Part shown: positions 45,961 to 53,745 of the stretch, one piece after another | How the letters are laid out: each line of letters begins with the position of its first letter | Numbering within the stretch: position 1 is the stretch's first letter | NCBI RefSeq assembly: GCF_000355905.1 | Contig: NZ_APLF01000010.1 | Location: 39,812-103,811, forward strand | Reading direction: 5' to 3' | Length of the DNA stretch: 64,000 nucleotides | Source of the DNA: Psychroflexus gondwanensis ACAM 44 | Lineage (GTDB): Bacteria; Bacteroidota; Bacteroidia; Flavobacteriales; Flavobacteriaceae | Notes under the pieces: model-generated | What the model was told of the DNA's origin: nothing | Databases searched by the model: none | The model's input: only the letters and a program-made list of their open reading frames with translations | Program-made: the position numbers and the translations under genes

Positions 45961-45973
45961 GGGAGGAACGAAG

Positions 45974-46003
45974 AAACTCCGCAAGATTGCTCTTGCGGAG
46001 TTT
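45974..46003 (-). terminator. Hairpin terminator of the OmpA-family gene
   Basis: AAACTCCGCAAG pairs with CTTGCGGAGTTT around a short loop, 22 bases after the ompA-like stop codon on the leftward strand. The T-run after the stem is short (TTTCTTC), so efficiency is uncertain. Confidence 0.6.
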
Positions 46004-46025
46004 AATTTATAAGTTAAAACTAGAT

Positions 46026-47327
46026 TTATCTCAATTCGAAAGACACACGTCTTACAATTTGTCTAGCTTCTTCAGAATTTTTATCTACTGAACTATCTAC
46101 TCCTCCACCTCTATAGCTTAAACGAGATGCTTCAATACCTGAAGCAATCACAATGTCAAACACTTTTTTAGCACGGTTTTCAGAGAGTGTATTGTTGTAT
46201 TCTGTATTTCCAATTTGATCTGCATAACCTGTTAACATTGCCTCAGCTTCTGGATGTGCTCTCATGTATTTTACGATTTGATTGATGGCATTTAGAGAGT
46301 AATATTCTGGCTGAGTACTATCAAATCTAAAGTACACATTGATAAGATCATCATTGGCATCTGGCTTAACGCCTTCTACACCACCTGCAAAATAGGTTTC
46401 GCTAGCAAATTCTTTGGTCACGTACATTTTCTGTAGAGACTTTTCTATTTCGTCTGGAACCCCGTTTTGGTTTAAGTCGATTGACTCTCCTTTGGTATTC
46501 ACCGCCACTCCAGAGGTTGTATTTGGCTCTCTGTCTAGGTAATCTGCAACGCCGTCTTTATCGGTGTCTTGCATATCACGTTGTATTTTAGCCAATTCGT
46601 TTTCTAATTCTTCTACGCGTTCTCCAAACAGCTTTTTAGGTGAATTATCTAACCAGTCTGCATGCTTTTCATTATCACCTAAGTAGATGGATACTCCTGC
46701 GGTTGCTGAAACGACCATTCCATCAAAGTTTCGAGTTTGGTTGTTTTGACGACCATCATAAGTTAAATCTTGACCTAAATTCCCAATCACAGACAAGTCT
46801 AAGTTAAAAGAAAAACGATCGGTTATTTTGATTTGTGGTGTAATTCCTGCCATAAAGTTGACTAGTGTTTCACTTTCATTTGCTAAGACTGCATTTTCTG
46901 GTAAGGAAATATGACTCATCCCCGCTCCAGCGTGAAATAAAAGATTGAAACGTTGTGTGAACTCTCTAAAGCCTAAAATATTACCAAGGTTAGCCACCCC
47001 TTCTAAGTTAGCCCGAAAAAATTCGGTGTCCATATCAAAAGCAGGATCGCCAGTATTGGTACTTTCAAAGTATAATCCACTCACTTTAAGACCAAATTTA
47101 TCATTGAACATATATCTAGCCCCTACTTCAAAGGCTAAATCCTGCAGTTTTGTATCAAAAAACACCCCTTCCGAGGCAGGTGTAATTGGTGAAGAAGCTT
47201 TGGCAACGCCAGCTCCTATATCAATAGAAAATCTGTTATAGTCTGGAATTAAACTTGAGCTTTCTTGCGCGTAGGTACTTAACGTGAAGGCTGCAAAAAC
47301 AAAGCCTAATAAAGTAATTTTTTTCAT
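46026..47327 (-). CDS. OmpA-family outer-membrane protein
   Basis: 433 residues. Signal peptide MKKITLLGFVFAAFTLSTYAQ, an N-terminal eight-strand-like barrel (about 25-215: YMFNDKFGLKVSGLYFEST, ISLPENAVLANESETLVNFM), a thrombospondin-3-type calcium-binding linker (DTDKDGVADYLDREP and DLNQNGVPDEIE), and a C-terminal OmpA peptidoglycan-binding domain (INQIVKYMRAHPEAEAMLTGYADQIGNTEYNNTLSENRAKKV). It links outer membrane and cell wall. The ATG at 47327 is chosen, since the upstream in-frame ATG (47399) adds a basic, non-signal leader. Not part of the polysaccharide operon, though next to it. Confidence 0.92.
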   Translation of the reverse strand: MKKITLLGFVFAAFTLSTYAQESSSLIPDYNRFSIDIGAGVAKASSPITPASEGVFFDTKLQDLAFEVGARYMFNDKFGLKVSGLYFESTNTGDPAFDMDTEFFRANLEGVANLGNILGFREFTQRFNLLFHAGAGMSHISLPENAVLANESETLVNFMAGITPQIKITDRFSFNLDLSVIGNLGQDLTYDGRQNNQTRNFDGMVVSATAGVSIYLGDNEKHADWLDNSPKKLFGERVEELENELAKIQRDMQDTDKDGVADYLDREPNTTSGVAVNTKGESIDLNQNGVPDEIEKSLQKMYVTKEFASETYFAGGVEGVKPDANDDLINVYFRFDSTQPEYYSLNAINQIVKYMRAHPEAEAMLTGYADQIGNTEYNNTLSENRAKKVFDIVIASGIEASRLSYRGGGVDSSVDKNSEEARQIVRRVSFELR

Positions 47328-47346
47328 AATATTGATTTTATAAAAA

Positions 47347-47354
47347 CAAATATA
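47347..47354 (-). promoter_or_regulatory. Candidate -7 box TATATTTG of the OmpA-family gene
   Basis: On the leftward strand TATATTTG matches the Bacteroidota consensus TAnnTTTG, with the start codon about 20 bases downstream. No clear TTG element was found at the expected -33 distance. Confidence 0.4.
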
Positions 47355-47534
47355 TAGTCTCCGTGTTAAATAGCTTGTAGAATTTAATCGAAAATTCACT
47401 TTTATAGGCTAATTATCTAAAAAATATTAACTTTTGTTTCTGAGTTGCTTTAGTTGGGATAAAATTGCTATGTTTTTTTAAGAAAATGCCATGACGTCTT
47501 TAAAAAAGGTAAAATAAAAATAGTTTGAGTCTCA

Positions 47535-48143
47535 TTAAATGATACGACCTGGATTCCCAACGACTTTGGAATGACTTGGTATATGATCTATCACCACTGT
47601 CCCCGCACCAATTACACAGTGCTCACCAATTTTAATCTCAGGGATAATAATCGCACCCGCCCCAACATGTGTCCCTTTCCCAATAGTCACTCCACCACAA
47701 ACAGTAGCATTGGGAGACACGTGGACAAAATCTTCGAGGCTGCAATCGTGTTCTATAACCGCCCCTGTATTCACAATACAGTGTTCACCGATTTTAGTAA
47801 AGGCATTCACCACAGCCATTGGCATAATGACACTTCCTTTCTGCAGTTTTGTTTCTTCTGAAATATGGGCAGAGGAATGTACTAGAGCTCTAGAAAACGA
47901 ACTTGAATTGAGACGTTGCATTAAATGCTCGCGTGTGGAGTTATTACCAATACTCAAGAATAAAGGATAGCGCTGAAATTGTTCGGGAAAGTCTGAAGGC
48001 TTTAAGACCTTATGATTCAGTAACTGAGTGACTGATGGGTTATCGTCAAAAATAAAACCTATCTCCAGGCCCTCTATGGATCTAATGATATCCAAAATAA
48101 CTTTAGCATGACCGCTTGCTCCGTATAAAGACACTTTACTCAT
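47535..48143 (-). CDS. PglD/NeuD-type sugar O/N-acetyltransferase
   Basis: 202 residues. N-terminal SLYGASGHAKVILDII is the nucleotide-sugar-binding domain of the PglD/NeuD family. Left-handed beta-helix hexapeptide repeats follow (KGSVIMPMAVVNAFTKIGEHCIVNTGAVI, GVTIGKGTHVGAGAIII, IKIGEHCVIGAGTVV). The catalytic His is likely the one in VIEHDCSLEDFVHVSPNA. It acetylates an amino sugar for glycan assembly. The ATG at 48143 overlaps the sugar-transferase stop by 8 bases, with GAAGGA just upstream; an in-frame TTG at 48152 is less likely. Last gene of the polysaccharide operon. Confidence 0.85.
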   Translation of the reverse strand: MSKVSLYGASGHAKVILDIIRSIEGLEIGFIFDDNPSVTQLLNHKVLKPSDFPEQFQRYPLFLSIGNNSTREHLMQRLNSSSFSRALVHSSAHISEETKLQKGSVIMPMAVVNAFTKIGEHCIVNTGAVIEHDCSLEDFVHVSPNATVCGGVTIGKGTHVGAGAIIIPEIKIGEHCVIGAGTVVIDHIPSHSKVVGNPGRII

Positions 48144-48741
48144 TTCCTTCAAATTTTGACATGCCCACTTGCCCGTTTTGAGAAATCCCCTCAGACACCA
48201 GCACTTTTTTAAGGGTCAAAAATAGAATTTTACAGTCTAGTACAAAACTTTGCTGCTCTACATACTCCACATCCCTTTTAAACTTATCGCTCCAAGAGAG
48301 CGCATTTCTTCCATTCACCTGAGCCCAGCCTGTGATTCCAGGTTTTACCTCATGTCGCCTTTTTTGCTCTAGAGTGTACAAAGGCAAGTATTCGGGCAAT
48401 AAGGGTCTTGGCCCAACTAAACTCATATCCCCTTTTAAAACATTCAAGAGTTGTGGAATTTCATCTAGCGAGGTTTTACGCACAAAGCTCCCTACTGCCG
48501 TCAGTCGTTCTGCATCCGGCAGTAAGTTGCCGTTTTTGTCTTTATTATCAGTCATCGTTTTAAACTTGATGATACTAAACAATCGCTCGTTTTCCCCCGG
48601 ACGGGTTTGAAAGAAAAAAGGCTTTCCGTTATTGGCGATGGCTAACAGTAGTGTAACTATAATAAAAATTGGGCTCAACAGGATTAAACCGATAAGAGCG
48701 GCGAGGAAATCTAGGAAGGGTTTTATGGTTGTTTTATACAT
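48136..48741 (-). CDS. Initiating undecaprenyl-phosphate sugar-1-phosphate transferase (PglC/WcaJ-type)
   Basis: 201 residues. One N-terminal membrane hairpin ([26 protein letters not shown]) followed by the catalytic block: [75 protein letters not shown]. These are all signatures of monotopic phosphoglycosyl transferases (bacterial sugar transferases) of the short PglC form. It loads the first sugar-phosphate on undecaprenyl phosphate, starting repeat-unit synthesis. Immediately followed by the PglD-like acetyltransferase, a pairing known from bacillosamine-type pathways. Confidence 0.92.
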   Translation of the reverse strand: MYKTTIKPFLDFLAALIGLILLSPIFIIVTLLLAIANNGKPFFFQTRPGENERLFSIIKFKTMTDNKDKNGNLLPDAERLTAVGSFVRKTSLDEIPQLLNVLKGDMSLVGPRPLLPEYLPLYTLEQKRRHEVKPGITGWAQVNGRNALSWSDKFKRDVEYVEQQSFVLDCKILFLTLKKVLVSEGISQNGQVGMSKFEGNE

Positions 48742-48815
48742 TTTTTTTGTATATGTTGATTACTTGTAAAATGCTAATCCAGAGAGCTATCGGGATAGCA
48801 TGACAAGCAACGAGT

Positions 48816-48841
48816 GTCATCCTGAACTTGTTTCAGGATCT
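48816..48841. repeat. REP-like hairpin (GTCATCCTGAAC type), left of the GIY-YIG gene
   Basis: The 26-base element has internal pairing CCTGAA/TTCAGG. It is the inverted relative of 49175-49200, with two differences in 26 bases. Another small palindrome, GCTATCGGGATAGC, sits just upstream (48786-48799). It touches the 3' end of the GIY-YIG gene (6 bases). Confidence 0.8.
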
Positions 48842-48846
48842 AGGCC

Positions 48847-49149
48847 TTAGTCTAATGGTTTATACAAATCTTCCCATTCAGGGTTATCTTGTTCTATCAA
48901 ATTGATCTTCCATTGCCGATGCCAGTTTTTTAATTGTTTTTCTCTAGTTATAGCATCTTCTATATATTGAAATTCTTCAAAATAAACGAGCCGTTTTAGT
49001 TTATATGTTGACGTAAATTTACTGCCGCAGCCTTTAAGATGGCGCTCCATTCTATCATCCAGCCCACCTGTAACACCTATGTATAAACTACCTTTAGGTT
49101 TATTAGTGAGAATGTAAACGGAATAGTTATGGTGGTTTCGCTTAGGCAT
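48847..49149 (-). CDS. GIY-YIG nuclease domain protein (single-domain, UPF0213/URI-like)
   Basis: 100 residues. The catalytic GIY-YIG core is complete: NYSVYILTN (first Tyr motif), GSLYIGVTGGLDDRMERHLKG (YIG and the Arg), and the acidic residue in DAITREKQLKNWHR. It ends within about 20 residues of the core, so it has no extra DNA-binding domain. Small proteins of this type are common orphan genes in flavobacteria. It interrupts the polysaccharide operon between a glycosyltransferase and the initiating transferase, and inverted REP hairpins lie 6 and 26 bases from its two ends. A role in cutting the flanking hairpins is speculation. Confidence 0.88.
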   Translation of the reverse strand: MPKRNHHNYSVYILTNKPKGSLYIGVTGGLDDRMERHLKGCGSKFTSTYKLKRLVYFEEFQYIEDAITREKQLKNWHRQWKINLIEQDNPEWEDLYKPLD

Positions 49150-49174
49150 TGCTTATTTTCTGATGATGCGTGTT

Positions 49175-49200
49175 AGATCCTGAAATAAATTCAGGATGAC
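49175..49200. repeat. REP-like hairpin, right of the GIY-YIG gene
   Basis: AGATCCTGAAATAAATTCAG-type element, inverted relative of 48816-48841, lying 26 bases upstream of the GIY-YIG start. A second partial copy (GGTTCAGGATCT) follows at 49208. Confidence 0.8.
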
Positions 49201-49236
49201 AAAAATTGGTTCAGGATCTTTTTTATGATATAAAGC

Positions 49237-49299
49237 TCATTACTATTCACAATTCACCGCTCACTGATTACTACTCACAATTCACTGCCCACTATTCAC
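49237..49299 (-). repeat. GTGANTN heptamer array (9 units) running through a stop codon
   Basis: On the leftward strand nine 7-base units run in phase, all with GTGA-like starts and variable ends (GTGAATA, GTGGGCA, GTGAATT, GTGAGTA, GTAATCA, GTGAGCG and so on). The array starts inside the 3' end of the glycosyltransferase fusion gene and supplies its last codons and TGA. Confidence 0.8.
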
Positions 49300-51516
49300 T
49301 AGCAACCGCTTATACTCCTCCAACAGAGCCTCCCACACCAATTTCTGCTCATACCGTGAGGTGATCATTTCACGGGAGTTAGAGGCTAAGTGTTTATACA
49401 ATTGCTCATCTTCCACCAATCTCAGCATTTTTTCTTGCAAGGCTTTTGTGTTTTTAGGTGGGATAATTAATCCATTTTTACCGTCTTCAATGATTTCATT
49501 ACACCCATTAATATCAGTTACAATAGAAGGCAAACCCATGGCTCCCGCTTGCATAACCACATTAGGGAAGCCTTCCCGGTAGCTTGGGAAGACTAGGGCA
49601 TTACTGATGGCGAAATAAGGACGGACATCGGGTTGAAAACCTGTGGTGATAATAGTGAGGTTGCTTTCGATCTCGTTGAGCGTTTGGTCTTGTAAAGGGT
49701 CGAGTTCAGTTTCTAAAGGACCGACGAGAAGTAATTTGTAGTGAGTTGACTGGTTAACTAGTTGACTGGTTAACCCCTTAAAGGCATTTACCAATTCATT
49801 AACTCCTTTATCACTAACCAGGCGACCGACGAACACAAACACAAAGTCTTTTTCGCCTAGGCCTAGTTGAGCTCTAAGTTCCTGTTTTGAATTTTTTGTA
49901 TATAAGCTAGGGTTAAAAAAAGTAGTGTCGATACCGTTGGAACTTCCATTGCCAATCATCTTCACCTTGGATTTGTTTGTAAAGCGATGACTAAGTATAA
50001 ACTCTTCCAAGCCCTTACTATTGGGATAAACTTTGGTGGCAAAGGAGTAAGTTAATTTCTCTACCGTATCGAGAACAAAGCGTTTAATCCCTTGAGCTTC
50101 CATCAGAGGCAATCCAGCTACGGTATGCAAGCGAAAAGGAACCCCAGCAAGATTAGCCGCCAACATCCCTACAATACCAGCTTTAGGCGTATGAGTATGG
50201 ACAATTGCCGGTTTTTCCTTTTTAAATAGCTTGTATAGTTTCCAAACTGATTTTAAATCTTTAAAGGGGGTAATCTGGCGTGTCATCTCGACCTCCTGCA
50301 CCTTGACTCCTTCCCGATTAGCTACCTCTTCCAAGTCTTTAGTTGATCCTGAAGACACACATAAAACTTCAAAAAAAGCACTCATATACCTTGGCTGACC
50401 TTTTAACAAGTATTGTAAAGAAAGCGGAACGGTGGTAAGGCGAATGAGTTTATGGTTTAAAGAATTCATTTTCATGCTTTGAGAAATAACAGCTGTTATG
50501 GCTACAAACAGAAACGGCATATACATCATTTTGGTTCTCATAAATAAACCCAAGTTGGAATATCGTTCTATGTACAACGCGGAGGCTATGATAAAAAATA
50601 AAAAAGACACCTTCATCCACCTTGAAAAAGCAAGGGTTTTGAAATTTTTGAACACTAGTAACAAACCAAATAACACGAACAGCAAGCTGATTATATTTTC
50701 TAAACTTGCTAACAGAGTAAAAGCGTTATAGGCATCAAAAAATAAGGGTCTAAAGTTGAGAGAGAATAGCTTATAAACATAATTGTAATCTAACATAGGG
50801 ACATATCCGGAAGTTTCCTTTAAGGATAGGACCGAAAACTCATTATAATGTTGAATCCTGGACCAATCAAAATATCTTATCTTAGATATTTTTAGCATTA
50901 GAAAAAACAATCCAGTGCAAGACAAAACTGCTCCACTAAAGACTAAAAGTCTCAACTTATGTGATAATTTCCTATCTAAAATAAAAACGATGATAGCAGA
51001 AGTGAGTAACATAAAAGCCACGTGAGGACGTAACATGACGAGTAAGAAAACACCAATACTTCCTTGATACCATCTCTTGGCAATAGACAAACTAGAATAA
51101 AAGATAGCAGAAATACTCCAAAAGACAATTACTTCTTTACTTATTAAAGAATTCCACACGTGCAGATTAGGTTGAATTAAAATAAAACCTAGTAGTATAA
51201 AAATTAAGAGGTTACCAGAAGACTTAATGTTTAAGACCTTATAAGCCCATTTACTAAAAAGGTAAATCCCCCAAAAACCAATACAAGCGTAAATAAGATT
51301 CCCAAACCAAAAAGGTAAATCCAACTTTAAGAACGGATAGTTTAGAAAAAGCATAAAGGGTGTACCCACCCTAAAAAAATCTAGCCAATTGTATTGATGA
51401 ATATCGTAGTTGAGAAACCAGTATAACGTGGAGTCTGAAGTATTAGTAATAACATATGTATAAGTAAAATAACCTACTATAACGTGAAATAAAAATAAAA
51501 AATAGCTTGACTTCAA
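49282..51516 (-). CDS. Fusion: Wzy/EpsG-like membrane protein + GT4 glycosyltransferase
   Basis: 744 residues in two parts. Residues 1-347 are a multi-span membrane protein that parallels the next gene (51526-52692): PNLHVWNSLISKE, LRPHVAFMLL, NFRPLFFDAYNAF and LGLFMRTKM all have counterparts there. From residue 348 an independent-looking GT4 protein begins at an internal ATG (50475): LNHKLIRLTTVPLSLQ, then VHTHTPKAGIVGMLAANLAG, VFVGRLVSDKGVNELV, PSYREGFPNVVMQAGAMGLP. The joint lies where the first protein should stop. The final codons (VNSGQ) come from a heptamer array. Probably two ancestral genes joined by a deletion or stop loss; product likely polymerises and glycosylates repeat units. 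Confidence 0.85.
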   Translation of the reverse strand: MKSSYFLFLFHVIVGYFTYTYVITNTSDSTLYWFLNYDIHQYNWLDFFRVGTPFMLFLNYPFLKLDLPFWFGNLIYACIGFWGIYLFSKWAYKVLNIKSSGNLLIFILLGFILIQPNLHVWNSLISKEVIVFWSISAIFYSSLSIAKRWYQGSIGVFLLVMLRPHVAFMLLTSAIIVFILDRKLSHKLRLLVFSGAVLSCTGLFFLMLKISKIRYFDWSRIQHYNEFSVLSLKETSGYVPMLDYNYVYKLFSLNFRPLFFDAYNAFTLLASLENIISLLFVLFGLLLVFKNFKTLAFSRWMKVSFLFFIIASALYIERYSNLGLFMRTKMMYMPFLFVAITAVISQSMKMNSLNHKLIRLTTVPLSLQYLLKGQPRYMSAFFEVLCVSSGSTKDLEEVANREGVKVQEVEMTRQITPFKDLKSVWKLYKLFKKEKPAIVHTHTPKAGIVGMLAANLAGVPFRLHTVAGLPLMEAQGIKRFVLDTVEKLTYSFATKVYPNSKGLEEFILSHRFTNKSKVKMIGNGSSNGIDTTFFNPSLYTKNSKQELRAQLGLGEKDFVFVFVGRLVSDKGVNELVNAFKGLTSQLVNQSTHYKLLLVGPLETELDPLQDQTLNEIESNLTIITTGFQPDVRPYFAISNALVFPSYREGFPNVVMQAGAMGLPSIVTDINGCNEIIEDGKNGLIIPPKNTKALQEKMLRLVEDEQLYKHLASNSREMITSRYEQKLVWEALLEEYKRLLVNSGQ

Positions 51517-51525
51517 ATTGTATTG

Positions 51526-52692
51526 TTAACTATGTTTATTTTGAGATTTAAGTTTTCTTTCGTGAGCATAAGAAAGCGTCCACATCATAAAAATTATAAA
51601 ACCAGGTAAAAACATATTTCTCATTCTAATCATGATTCCCACATTGCCAAGACTAAATGAAAAAGCTATAGACCCAATAAGCATAAATAGAATAAGTCCT
51701 TTTATTACAAAGGGCGCTTTTTTAAATGCTAAATAAGGTTTGTTTCTTAACACTTTAAGACTAAGTAGGACTAATAATAAATTTTCAAAGGAAGCGATTA
51801 GAGCAGGTAATCCATTAACATCAAAAAAGAAAGGACGAAAATAAAAAGCAAAAAGTTTTGCCGGAAAAGAGGAAGATTGGCTTAATCGAGAACCAGTTTC
51901 TTCTCTACTTAATAAAGCTGATTTATCTTCAGAAAATTTCACAATACTTTCAGTCGATATTTCTTCTACTTTCACAAACTCTAATACGGAAGGTAAGATG
52001 ATTATACTTCCGACAATAAGAATCCCAGCAAGAAAAAATCGCTTTACACCTCCAATTTTTGTGTGAAATAAGTAGGCTAAGCCAAATGAAATTAAAAGAA
52101 ATAAAACCATATGTGGTCTTATAAAAAAAGACAGCCCCAATGAAATGACAATTAAAAATAAGCGCTTCTTTATAGATAACAAAGCGTAAGTAAACATCCC
52201 GATACATAAGAACAACAAGCTATCTTTCCCCACGCCAGAGGACCAAAAATGCAAATTGGGTAGAAAAAATATTAAAGGGAAAATGAAAAATTTTCCAATT
52301 TTAGTATTGTGGGGGATCGTTTCTAAAGCTGTCAAATAAAAATATACCATACCAACAAAACCTACAAAACTGAAAAGTAAAGTATTGTTGAAAAAATTTA
52401 AATCTAAAATTTTTAAAGGCATATAATTTAAAGCAAAAACGAAATAGGTCCCTTTTTTATTTAATATGTAATTCCAGAACTCAATAAAGTTCATTTTTTG
52501 GGACGTAATGAAATAATACCATGCATCTCCGCCGCCATTTCTAGTAAAAAAATAAAAACCTACAGATACTAAAATGTGAAAAATCCAGATTTTTCTTAAA
52601 ACTAATAGTTCGGTTTTTGAGAGATTATTTTTAAATCTATTTATAAAAATAAATCCAATTATTATTAATAAAAGCGTGTAAAAAAAATTCAT
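51526..52692 (-). CDS. Wzy/EpsG-like polysaccharide polymerase candidate
   Basis: 388 residues with about 10 hydrophobic segments and little else, typical of O-antigen/capsule polymerases. Features shared with the N-terminal half of the neighbouring fusion protein: FLPNLHFWSSGVGKDSLLF, FIRPHMVLFLLISFGLAYL, FAFYFRPFFFDVNGLPALIASFENLL and NVGIMIRMRNMFLPGFIIF. They are thus tandem paralogues. The FRP and R-rich loops are candidates for the catalytic periplasmic loops of Wzy proteins. Assignment rests on topology and locus context, since Wzy sequences are poorly conserved. Very AT-rich, like the following glycosyltransferase genes. Confidence 0.7.
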   Translation of the reverse strand: MNFFYTLLLIIIGFIFINRFKNNLSKTELLVLRKIWIFHILVSVGFYFFTRNGGGDAWYYFITSQKMNFIEFWNYILNKKGTYFVFALNYMPLKILDLNFFNNTLLFSFVGFVGMVYFYLTALETIPHNTKIGKFFIFPLIFFLPNLHFWSSGVGKDSLLFLCIGMFTYALLSIKKRLFLIVISLGLSFFIRPHMVLFLLISFGLAYLFHTKIGGVKRFFLAGILIVGSIIILPSVLEFVKVEEISTESIVKFSEDKSALLSREETGSRLSQSSSFPAKLFAFYFRPFFFDVNGLPALIASFENLLLVLLSLKVLRNKPYLAFKKAPFVIKGLILFMLIGSIAFSFSLGNVGIMIRMRNMFLPGFIIFMMWTLSYAHERKLKSQNKHS

Positions 52693-53745
52693 TTAAGACC
52701 TTATAATTGAAATTAATCGGTCTGATGCTTTCTCTACATTGTAAGTATCTATAACTTTATCATAACCGTTTAAACCATGTTTACGAGATATTCCAGTATC
52801 ATTTAAATAGAAAGAAAGTTTTTCATACCATCCTCTAATTGAATTAACTAAAAACCCATTAACATTATCTTCTACAACTTGCATATTCATACCTACCGCA
52901 GAAGCAATCACAGGTTTTTTGCATCCCATATATTGTATTAATTTATATGCACACTTTCCTTTTTCCCACCCAGAATCTTCTAGTGGCATTATCCCGACAT
53001 CAAATTTTAATATTTCATCAACTTCTGAATCTTCACGCCAGCTGATATATTTCACATTTTTCTCAAAGCTTAGCCTTTCTGCTCCAGAACCTATAATATG
53101 AAGATAAACGTCATATTTTAAAGTAATTTTTTCTAAAACACTCTCAATATTTTTGACATATCTAAAAGTGGAAGGTGAACCAATCCAACCTATTACTTGC
53201 TTTTTGTTTCTTTTAATTATCGATTTATTATATCTATTTAAATCAATTACAGTTGGAATAATATCTATATGTTTTGCGCCAGCTTGTATAGCTCTTTCAG
53301 CCAGATATGAGTTACCTGCGACAACAAAAGAACTATATCTCATCACTTTATCAATTTTATATTTTAAAAGTTGGCGAATTATTTTATTTGGATGCTTATC
53401 ATAATTATGAAATATAGCATCATCATAATCAACTATGTATTTTATACCTAAATAGAATAGAATAATTTCTACCCAAGCAGGCATATAGGGGAAGAGTTCT
53501 TTTTCAATTATTAGGTGGTTATGCTTTGAAATTTTCAATAAATAAAAAAATCTCTTCACATAAGACCTAAGAATTAAAAATTTTGAAGAATGACCATCAT
53601 ACAATTTTTCCAAGTAGGTATCCGAAAATAACGGATAAACCTCAATAGTGTAACCAGCTGCTTCTAAGTAAGGAAAATATTGAAAACTACGCAATCGACT
53701 ACTAGCGCCTAATCGTGAGTATTTTGTAAAATAAAGTATTTTCAC
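52693..53745 (-). CDS. GT4-type glycosyltransferase
   Basis: 350 residues. N-terminal MKILYFTKYSRLGASSRLRS resembles GT4 enzymes that meet a nucleotide-sugar donor in a Rossmann cleft. The C-terminal Rossmann half has VIGWIGSPSTFRYVKNIE, YLHIIGSGAERL, and GKCAYKLIQYMGCKKPVIAS (E-like donor-binding loop), then VEDNVNGFLVN. Membrane-peripheral and adds one sugar of the repeat unit. It overlaps the previous glycosyltransferase gene by 4 bases and ends one base before the Wzy-like gene starts. Donor and acceptor cannot be predicted. Confidence 0.83.
   Translation of the reverse strand: MKILYFTKYSRLGASSRLRSFQYFPYLEAAGYTIEVYPLFSDTYLEKLYDGHSSKFLILRSYVKRFFYLLKISKHNHLIIEKELFPYMPAWVEIILFYLGIKYIVDYDDAIFHNYDKHPNKIIRQLLKYKIDKVMRYSSFVVAGNSYLAERAIQAGAKHIDIIPTVIDLNRYNKSIIKRNKKQVIGWIGSPSTFRYVKNIESVLEKITLKYDVYLHIIGSGAERLSFEKNVKYISWREDSEVDEILKFDVGIMPLEDSGWEKGKCAYKLIQYMGCKKPVIASAVGMNMQVVEDNVNGFLVNSIRGWYEKLSFYLNDTGISRKHGLNGYDKVIDTYNVEKASDRLISIIRS

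Larger units (their letters stand above)
43892..45965. repeat. Repeat mosaic 3
   Basis: About 2.1 kb without a gene. It starts with GTGTAATG units and 16 GTGAGTN heptamers (43909-44020). REP A/B pairs follow (44130-44278, 44716-44911, 45439-45560), with GGCGATG-loop hairpins (44458-44486, 45191-45219, 45753-45781) and composite blocks with the GTCTTTTTTGTTTC segment (44950-45335, 45560-45790). Three tandem ATTCCG...CGGAAT hairpins (45851-45960) end it. Short ORFs here are read-through of repeats. Confidence 0.85.

Noticed and set aside
46026..47327. OmpA-family gene as part of the polysaccharide operon
   Set aside because: It has its own candidate promoter and terminator and a gap of about 200 bases to the acetyltransferase; its function is not glycan synthesis.
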